From NCBI GenBank assembly GCA_037200045.1, contig JBBCHM010000001.1, forward strand, positions 1,798,001 to 1,862,000: 64,000 nucleotides of DNA, read 5' to 3'. The notes beneath the pieces are model-generated. The model was given only the letters and a program-made list of their open reading frames with translations. It made no database searches and was not told the origin of the DNA. Positions within the stretch are counted from its first letter, which is position 1, and every line of letters begins with the position of its first letter. Made by a program: the position numbers and the translations under genes. This document shows, in pieces, positions 58,116-64,000 of this stretch. The stretch is from Rhizomicrobium sp. Lineage in GTDB: Bacteria; Pseudomonadota; Alphaproteobacteria; Micropepsales; Micropepsaceae.

Positions 58116-59094
58116 GGTTCACCTCCGGTATGGGGGCTGGTCGTCGGAATCCCGCCGCGAAGTCTTCCGCCATGTCGCTCAGGCGCAAGACGAGTTCGGC
58201 GATCTTCACCGGATCGCGGGACTGGTATTGCTCGACCTCCCGATAGAGCTGGGTCCGCTTCTTGACCGCGACCCACTGCGTTAGGCGCTCTTTCAGGTAT
58301 GCGTATGCCTTCTCGACATGCCGCACGAGGCCGAGGCTCGGCTGAGGCGGCCGGGTGATGCCCTGCGCCTCCAGCGTGCGGTGATCGATCCGCGCCGAGG
58401 CCCCGACGGCCTCGAGGCTCTTATTGGCCTCTGCCGCCCATGCGGCCCGCCAGATATTCACGTTCCGCTGGGCCTCGGCGGCGTCGAGCGCCGCCTTGTC
58501 CTGCGGCAAGCCGGTGTCGTTGAACCGCTTGCGCGCCTCGGCGACCGCACGGGCCACGTCCTCGCGCTCGTTCCAGTCGCGCTCCTTGGTGGCGGCGAAC
58601 CCGGTCACGGAGGCCGGGTCCAGCCGCCGAAGGGTCAGCAGGCAGTGGGCGTGGGGCTGCTTGGACCCGTCCGAAGCCATGGGCTCGTGAATGGACACGT
58701 CCGCCACCATGCCCTGGCTGACGAACCGCTCCCTGACGAAGGAGCGGACCAGCGCGATCTGCTGATCGCGCGTCAGCTCGCGCGGGAGGGTGATTTCCAC
58801 CTCCCGGGCGAGTTGGGCGTCTTTCCTTTTTTCGGACTTCTCGACCATGTTCCAAAGGGCCTCACGGTCGAAGACCCATTCCGCCACCGGAACGTGTTCC
58901 GGGGCCATGATCTCGGTCCAGACCACGTCCGGTTTGTCGAACGAGAACCACCTGTCCTGGGAGCGGTCATAGAGCCGCTCGCCGGAGCGATAGGCGGCGG
59001 CAGCCACCACCGACCGGCGCGTAGCGCCGCCCGGCTTGGCAGCCCGCCCAAGGGCGCGTGAGACCAGTTTCAGTCTCAAGTGATAAATTGCCAA
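58105..59094 (-). CDS. MobA/MobL-family relaxase
   Basis: A 329-residue DNA nickase that starts plasmid-type transfer. The N-terminus AIYHLRLKLVSR and AAAYRSGERL are the MobA/MobL (MOBQ-like) start, with the Tyr of AYRSG as possible nucleophile. The HUH metal motif is H148-A-H150 (QPHAHCLLTLRR). The TTG at 59094 makes the protein begin at AIYHL as in family members; the ATG further upstream would add a non-family extension. There is no helicase or primase domain, so it is a short form. Confidence 0.88.
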   Translation of the reverse strand: MAIYHLRLKLVSRALGRAAKPGGATRRSVVAAAAYRSGERLYDRSQDRWFSFDKPDVVWTEIMAPEHVPVAEWVFDREALWNMVEKSEKRKDAQLAREVEITLPRELTRDQQIALVRSFVRERFVSQGMVADVSIHEPMASDGSKQPHAHCLLTLRRLDPASVTGFAATKERDWNEREDVARAVAEARKRFNDTGLPQDKAALDAAEAQRNVNIWRAAWAAEANKSLEAVGASARIDHRTLEAQGITRPPQPSLGLVRHVEKAYAYLKERLTQWVAVKKRTQLYREVEQYQSRDPVKIAELVLRLSDMAEDFAAGFRRPAPIPEVNLDR

Positions 59095-59865
59095 CGCCCC
59101 TGAACTCCCCAAGAACTCGCCTGCCGAAGCGAAGCTGAAGGAAGGAAAGTAGACATGTGTGCACTTATACATTGCTGCGCAATGTGGCACCAAGAAGGAC
59201 TCGCGCTTCGGTTGAGTTGGCGAGCAATTATTCGCCTGGGTGAGGCATCGAGCCCACACCCCGGCAACGGGGCGTTGAGGGGTTGGGGCCACCCCGTTTC
59301 ACCCGGCCGATCCGGCTTGCAGCCGGAGCGGGGCGGCGCTGCCCCGCACCCCGCGCTCAGGTTCAGGCCACCCGAGACTGGCCATACTTCGACAGGGGCG
59401 ATGCCAGCCGGGCGCACTCGGTCCCGCCGCTTCGCGGCTCCTGCGGGTGCTCCACTTCGTGCGCATGATGGCGCTTGCTGGCAGGCGACCCGGCGCGTCC
59501 CGCCCGCGCTGTTGCGCGGCTCCTTGCAGCCTTTGGCTAGGAGATCGGAGCGAGTGTTCCGGCCGGACCCGGTATCGGCACGACGTACCACCGAGCCGAT
59601 ACTCGTGTCCGGCCTCACAGCCATTCCTTGCAGCATTCCGTCTGCGCTGGCCTTCGACGGAACGGGACCTGTCCCGTATGCCCAGATCGGGGGTAGGCGC
59701 ACCCCCGATACCCCCGCACAGTTACGGCAGAATTTGCGGCGATTAGAGGCCGTAATCACCGCAAGATGTGTGGTGAATAGGACTAGGGAATTTCCACGTT
59801 TCAGAAATGTGATTGACAGACCGAGCTAGTCTCAGGCTTTTTGCATGAATTCTCAAGTAAAATGC
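59095..59865. other. Structured intergenic region upstream of the relaxase; candidate oriT
   Basis: About 770 bp without a convincing gene. It is GC-rich with several inverted repeats: GGGGT/ACCCC at 59279-59295, CCGGCT/AGCCGG at 59312-59326, TTACGGC/GCCGTAA at 59722-59755, and TCACC/GGTGA at 59756-59776. Open frames on both strands here look like composition effects. Its place just before a relaxase gene makes it the natural site for an origin of transfer. No known nic sequence was recognised. Confidence 0.4.
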
Positions 59866-59894
59866 TTGCAATTTTGGCAAGGTTCCCCTATGTT
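59865..59894 (+). promoter_or_regulatory. Promoter and small palindrome of the AbiE-type operon
   Basis: -35 TTGCAA at 59866-59871 and -10 TATGTT at 59889-59894 with a 17-bp spacer. The inverted repeat CTTGC/GCAAG (59865-59869, 59877-59881) overlaps the -35 box and could be the antitoxin's operator. Transcription would start about at the ATG itself, giving a leaderless or nearly leaderless mRNA. Confidence 0.5.
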
Positions 59895-59900
59895 ACAGGC

Positions 59901-60497
59901 ATGAGCAAGCTAGCCGAACTCAAGAAGCAACTGCGGCCTGGGCAGGTCTATCGGCGCGAGGATTTGGCCAAATGGTCGAACGCCGTTGACCGGCACCTCA
60001 AGCAGTTGCTCGCAGACGGAACGCTCACCAAGCTGTCGGGCGGGGTCTACTATTGCCCTAAGAAGACCGTCTTTGGGGACGCCCCTGCCGAGGACAACAA
60101 GCTGGTCGAGACCTTCCTGAAGGACCACCGCTTCTTGGTGGCCTCGCCCAATGCGTACAACGCCCTGGGGGTGGGTACGACCCAGCTCTACAACGAAACC
60201 GTGGTCTACAATCGCAAGCGGCATGGCCGCTTCGCGCTTGGCGGGCGCACGTTCGAATTCCGGGTGAAGCCGGACTTTCCCAAGACGCTGAGCCCCGAGT
60301 TTCTGCTGGTCGATCTGGTCAACAATCTGGACCGGCTCGCCGAGAACCAAGACCAGGTGCTGGAGCGCGTGAAGGCAAAAGCCGCCTCCTACGACGGCCC
60401 CCACTTGCAGCGGGTTGCGCGGGATTATGGGACCGTGCGCGCCAAGAAGTTCTTCGCGCACCTGCTCGCAGACGCAACGGCACATCATGCCGCGTGA
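59901..60497 (+). CDS. AbiEi-family antitoxin/regulator
   Basis: A 198-residue protein of the AbiEi type. The N-terminal winged-helix region (KLAELKKQLRPGQVYRREDL, LTKLSGGVYYC) binds DNA and represses its own promoter in known systems, and the C-terminal domain neutralises the toxin. The start is the ATG at 59901. It overlaps the toxin gene by 11 bp, as usual for AbiE pairs. Confidence 0.85.
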   Translation: MSKLAELKKQLRPGQVYRREDLAKWSNAVDRHLKQLLADGTLTKLSGGVYYCPKKTVFGDAPAEDNKLVETFLKDHRFLVASPNAYNALGVGTTQLYNETVVYNRKRHGRFALGGRTFEFRVKPDFPKTLSPEFLLVDLVNNLDRLAENQDQVLERVKAKAASYDGPHLQRVARDYGTVRAKKFFAHLLADATAHHAA

Positions 60498-61449
60498 TTA
60501 TCTCCATAATCGCGCCGACTTTGCCGACTTGATACGCATCGTTGCTGCCGACCCTGTCGTCACGGACGGCAAGCCGATCGATCCGGCCCTGGTGGAAAAA
60601 GACTACTGGATCATGCACTGCCTCTATGGCTTGCAGCAGTTGAAGATGCGGTTCGAGTTGAAGGGTGGAACGTCCCTCTCCAAAGGCTTCGGAATCATCA
60701 ACCGCTTCTCCGAAGACATCGATATTCGGATTGAACCTCCCGAGGGCCGCAACGTAGCCACCGGAGTCAATCAGAGCAGTCCAGCGCAGGTGGCAAGCCG
60801 CAAGGCCTTCTACGACTGGCTGGCTGACACCATCCGCATCGATGGCATCGATACCGTCGCGCGTGATACAGCCTTCGATGACGAAAAATACCGCAGTGGT
60901 GGCATCCGCCTCAATTACCGCAACGCCATGGGCTCGCTCGCGGGCCTCAAGGATGGCGTTTTGCTGGAAGTCGGATTTGACGACGTAACGCCGAACCAGT
61001 CGCGAGACATCAGTTCATGGGCGTACGACTATGCAGCGCCCACCGTCGAAATCATCGACAATCGCGCGATGGCCGTGGCCTGCTACGACCCCGGCTATAC
61101 GCTGGTCGAGAAATTACAGACCATCTCGACGAAGTTTCGCAAGCAACAGGCGGACGGCGCATTCCCCGCCAATTTCATGCGCCACTACTACGATGTCTAT
61201 TGCCTGTTGCAGCGGCCAGAAGTTCAGGCCTTCATCGGCACGGGGGCGTATAAGGCGCACAAGAAAAAGCGGTTTCGCTCAGGTGATAATCCCGTCATCG
61301 CTGAAAATGACGCATTCCTGCTGAGCAACGCCGAGACGCGCGCGGCTTATGAAGCCGCCTATTCGGAGACACGCACACTCTATTATCGCGACCAGCCCAC
61401 CTTCGCCGCAATCCTTGCTGCGATCAGCGCCGCCACACCGCGTCTCTGA
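60487..61449 (+). CDS. AbiEii/AbiGii-family nucleotidyltransferase toxin
   Basis: A 320-residue toxin of the DUF1814 nucleotidyltransferase family. The motifs are KGGTSLSK at about 59-66 and SEDID with the metal Asp pair D77/D79. AbiEii toxins add nucleotides to targets (tRNA in related MenT toxins) and stop growth, which can block phages. Translation is coupled to the antitoxin by an 11-bp overlap. Confidence 0.87.
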   Translation: MPRDYLHNRADFADLIRIVAADPVVTDGKPIDPALVEKDYWIMHCLYGLQQLKMRFELKGGTSLSKGFGIINRFSEDIDIRIEPPEGRNVATGVNQSSPAQVASRKAFYDWLADTIRIDGIDTVARDTAFDDEKYRSGGIRLNYRNAMGSLAGLKDGVLLEVGFDDVTPNQSRDISSWAYDYAAPTVEIIDNRAMAVACYDPGYTLVEKLQTISTKFRKQQADGAFPANFMRHYYDVYCLLQRPEVQAFIGTGAYKAHKKKRFRSGDNPVIAENDAFLLSNAETRAAYEAAYSETRTLYYRDQPTFAAILAAISAATPRL

Positions 61450-61617
61450 TTAGGCCTCAACGGACCAGGAGTCCCCATAAGCAGCTCGATTTCGATGATA
61501 GGGCGCCAGCAGAAATCAATTGCCCGAAAGACGCAGGCAGGCCATCTATAGAAGCGTTCAAGTCCGTTGGGGCGTGCAACACGCGCCATCGAGTAAAATG
61601 CGGGGGGCACTGTCAGA

Positions 61618-63072
61618 ATGTTTGAACAAGCTTTCAGGAACATCGATGACGTGCTCCGAAAAGAGGCCGGTTGCACCACCGAACTCGATTACACCGAGCA
61701 GACCTCATGGCTCCTGTTCCTCAAATATCTGGATGGACTGGAACTGGACAAGGCCGACGAAGCAAAGCTCGACGGCAAGAAATATGCCTTTATCCTCGAT
61801 GCACCCTATCGCTGGGAAAGCTGGGCCGCTCCTAAAGGTAAGGATGGCAAGCTCGACCACAACAAGGCCGTGACTGGCGACGACCTGCGCGACTTCGTTA
61901 ACGACAAGCTCTTTCCCTACCTGCAAGGTTTCAAGCAGAAGGCCAGCGGGCCGAACACTATTGAATACAAGATCGGTGAAATTTTTGGTGAGATCAAAAA
62001 CAGGATTTCCAGCGGCTACAATCTGCGTGAGATCATAGACCACATCGACGAGTTGCGCTTCCGCTCGCAGACAGAGAAGCATGAACTGTCACACCTTTAC
62101 GAAGCCAAAATCAAGAACATGGGGAATGCCGGCCGTAACGGCGGCGAATACTACACTCCGCGCCCTCTCATTCGCGCCATCATTCAGGTCGTCAAGCCCA
62201 AGATTGGCGAGCGCATCTATGATGGCGCATGCGGCTCGGCGGGGTTCCTTTGTGAATCGTTCGAATTTATGAAGGCCAAGTCCGACCTCTCTACGAAAGA
62301 AGCCAAGACGCTTCAGGAACGTTCCTTCTACGGTAAGGAAAAGAAGTCTCTCGCCTACGTCATCGCGATCATGAACATGATCCTGCACGGCATCGACGCA
62401 CCGAACATCATCCATACCAATACGCTCACCGAAAATCTCGCGGACATTCAGGAGAAGGACCGCTTCGACGTGGTGCTAGCCAATCCGCCCTTTGGCGGTC
62501 ACGAGCGCCCGGAGGTCCAGCAGAATTTTCCTATCCGAACCGGCGAGACCGCATTTCTCTTCCTTCAGCACTTCATCAAGATGCTCAAGGCCGGAGGGCG
62601 CGGCGGCATCGTTATTAAGAATACGTTTCTCTCCAACACCGATAATGCCTCGGTTTCTTTGCGAAAATTGCTACTGGAGAGCTGTAATCTGCACACGGTG
62701 CTTGACTGCCCCCGAGGCACCTTCCAGGGCGCGGGAGTTGAGACGGCCGTGTTGTTCTTCGAGAAAGGCGCGCCCACACGCGAAATCTGGTTTTACCAAC
62801 TCGATCCCGGCCGCAGTCTGGGCAAAACCAATCCGCTCAATGACGCCGACCTTGCTGAGTTTATCCAACTGCAAAAGAACTTCGCCGACTCACCAAAGTC
62901 TTGGTGCGTGGACACAAAGACCATTGATAGGGCCTCCTTCGATCTCTCGGTAAAGAACCCGAACGGCGACGAAGAAATCACGCATCGTAGGCCGCAGGAA
63001 ATCATCGACGAAATCGCATTGTTAGACATTGAGAGCGCAGACGTGTTGGGAAGTATCAGGGCGCTGCTATGA
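61618..63072 (+). CDS. hsdM: Type I restriction-modification methyltransferase subunit HsdM
   Basis: A 484-residue N6-adenine methyltransferase subunit. The N-terminal helical HsdM domain, the SAM-binding IYDGACGSAGFL motif and the catalytic NPPF (VVLANPPFGG) are intact. Its stop overlaps the hsdS start by 4 bp. The restriction subunit gene hsdR is not in the window and may follow to the right. Confidence 0.95.
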   Translation: MFEQAFRNIDDVLRKEAGCTTELDYTEQTSWLLFLKYLDGLELDKADEAKLDGKKYAFILDAPYRWESWAAPKGKDGKLDHNKAVTGDDLRDFVNDKLFPYLQGFKQKASGPNTIEYKIGEIFGEIKNRISSGYNLREIIDHIDELRFRSQTEKHELSHLYEAKIKNMGNAGRNGGEYYTPRPLIRAIIQVVKPKIGERIYDGACGSAGFLCESFEFMKAKSDLSTKEAKTLQERSFYGKEKKSLAYVIAIMNMILHGIDAPNIIHTNTLTENLADIQEKDRFDVVLANPPFGGHERPEVQQNFPIRTGETAFLFLQHFIKMLKAGGRGGIVIKNTFLSNTDNASVSLRKLLLESCNLHTVLDCPRGTFQGAGVETAVLFFEKGAPTREIWFYQLDPGRSLGKTNPLNDADLAEFIQLQKNFADSPKSWCVDTKTIDRASFDLSVKNPNGDEEITHRRPQEIIDEIALLDIESADVLGSIRALL

Positions 63073-64000
63073 GAACCGGGTGGAATCTTCTTACCTTTGG
63101 AGAGATAGGGCGTGTCTTCAACGGCAACAGCATCAGCGAGAGCGAGAAGAAAGCTAACTTCGCTGGGCTGGACCATGGCGTACCGTATATCGGAACAAAA
63201 GACGTCGGCTTCGATCACGAGGTCGAATATGAATCAGGAGTAAGAATACCGGGGGGGAAGCAAAATGGCTTTAAGTTAGCCCCTGCCAACACCGTGCTTG
63301 TATGCGCGGAAGGTGGAAGTGCGGGCCGAAAGATCGCGCTTACAAATAGGGAGGTCTATTTTGGCAACAAGCTCTTTGCAATCTGTCCGACACCTCCCAA
63401 CAACAGCCGCTTTGTCTTCTACTATTGTTTAAGCGACGACTTTGGGAAGCAGTTCCGGGGAGCAATGGCGGGACTGATCGGCGGGGTGTCTCTTAACAAG
63501 TTCAAAGACTTCAGCATTCCCCTCCCTCCACCAGCGGAACAACAGCGGATTGTTGAGATCCTCGACAAAGCGCTTGTCGGCATTGCAACCGCCAAAACCA
63601 ATACCGAAAAGAGCCTCCAAAGAGCCCACGCGCTTTTTGAAAACACTCTAAACATTGCTATTCAAGGAAAATTAATCGCGCAAAATTCTCGCGACACTTC
63701 CGTTGAAGACCTGGTTAGCCAGATCGAAAAAACTCGAAACGTTGCCATCATCCAAGGTAGGGCGAAATCCGAAAAAACAGAGCCCGCCGAAATTGACGCA
63801 GAGAGTCAAATTGAACTTCCGAGTAGCTGGAAGTGGGCTCAGCTTGAATCCCTAACCGTTGCCATCAGCGACGGCGTCCACAAGAAGCCGCGTTACGCTT
63901 CCAAGGGAATTCCATTTGTAACCGTCAAGAACCTAACGGCAGGTCCAGGCATTTCCTTTGACGATCTGAATTATATCACCCGAGAAGATCATCAAGAGTT
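63069..64000 (+). CDS. hsdS: Type I restriction specificity subunit HsdS, 3' end outside window
   Basis: The first 310 or so residues of HsdS, cut by the window end. The first target-recognition domain runs to about residue 150 and ends with the conserved IPLPPPAEQQRIVEILD helix start. A spacer coiled coil follows, and the second recognition domain begins with LPSSWKWAQLESL at about 250. It sets the DNA sequence recognised by the complex. It is coupled to hsdM. Confidence 0.93.
   Translation, partial: MRTGWNLLTFGEIGRVFNGNSISESEKKANFAGLDHGVPYIGTKDVGFDHEVEYESGVRIPGGKQNGFKLAPANTVLVCAEGGSAGRKIALTNREVYFGNKLFAICPTPPNNSRFVFYYCLSDDFGKQFRGAMAGLIGGVSLNKFKDFSIPLPPPAEQQRIVEILDKALVGIATAKTNTEKSLQRAHALFENTLNIAIQGKLIAQNSRDTSVEDLVSQIEKTRNVAIIQGRAKSEKTEPAEIDAESQIELPSSWKWAQLESLTVAISDGVHKKPRYASKGIPFVTVKNLTAGPGISFDDLNYITREDHQE

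Noticed and set aside
58105..59292. Longer relaxase from an upstream start
   Set aside because: The extra N-terminal residues are unlike the family, which begins at AIYHL; a TTG there is a better start.
59155..59829. Open frames of about 225 codons on both strands upstream of the relaxase
   Set aside because: Both are Arg/Pro/Ala-rich with no ribosome site or family feature; the region looks noncoding and structured.

Overview
The window is high-GC alphaproteobacterial DNA. The hallmarks are a CckA-type hybrid kinase, a GTTC-N7-GTTC (LexA-type) motif upstream of recA, a DUF1476 protein beside purC, and purS/purQ/purL leading to a BolA gene. The exact genus cannot be fixed from the sequence alone. 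The Caulobacterales/Rhizomicrobium side of the class is an inference.

Positions 1-44,377 are chromosomal backbone. It opens with the C-terminal part of flhB, then a secreted deacetylase and SGNH esterase pair, cckA, a 2-oxoglutarate oxygenase, a secreted adenosine deaminase-like protein, an odd AraC/GyrI regulator, recA, alaS, a cyclic-nucleotide-gated channel, a PAS histidine kinase, icd, trmJ, a ccmI-like gene, a CinA/MoaB-like protein, map (carrying a frameshift), radC, a divergent ABC transporter and purB. After that come two membrane or lipid-anchored unknowns, a SemiSWEET gene, a P450, a PQQ dehydrogenase and a LytTR regulator. The purine genes purC-purS-purQ-purL and bolA follow, then an Rsm22-type protein, a CGFS glutaredoxin, a nitroreductase-like protein, a GST and rpsD. 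Paired palindromic (REP-like) elements sit in three backbone intergenic gaps, and a single related palindrome supplies part of a signal-peptide coding region.

At 44,378 a tRNA-Leu 5' half breaks off in the anticodon loop and is followed at once by a tyrosine recombinase gene. This is the left edge of a genomic island that runs past the right end of the window. Just inside it is a complete tRNA-Leu(UAA) gene interrupted by a 229-nt group I intron closely resembling the cyanobacterial tRNA-Leu intron. The island then carries a DUF262/HEPN gene pair that looks like a two-component defence or toxin system, a DUF3768 gene, a second short integrase, and a block of unknown membrane and helical proteins. 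It also carries a VirD4/TraG-like coupling ATPase, a MobA/MobL relaxase with a structured upstream region, an AbiEi/AbiEii toxin-antitoxin pair, and hsdM/hsdS of a type I restriction system that is cut by the window end. No type IV secretion channel genes are visible, so the island looks mobilizable rather than self-transmissible on present evidence.

The most interesting items are the intron-bearing tRNA-Leu on a mobile island whose integration apparently broke a tRNA-Leu of the same type, the DUF262-HEPN pair, the degenerate double ABC ATPase, the collapsed AraC DNA-binding domain, and the map frameshift.
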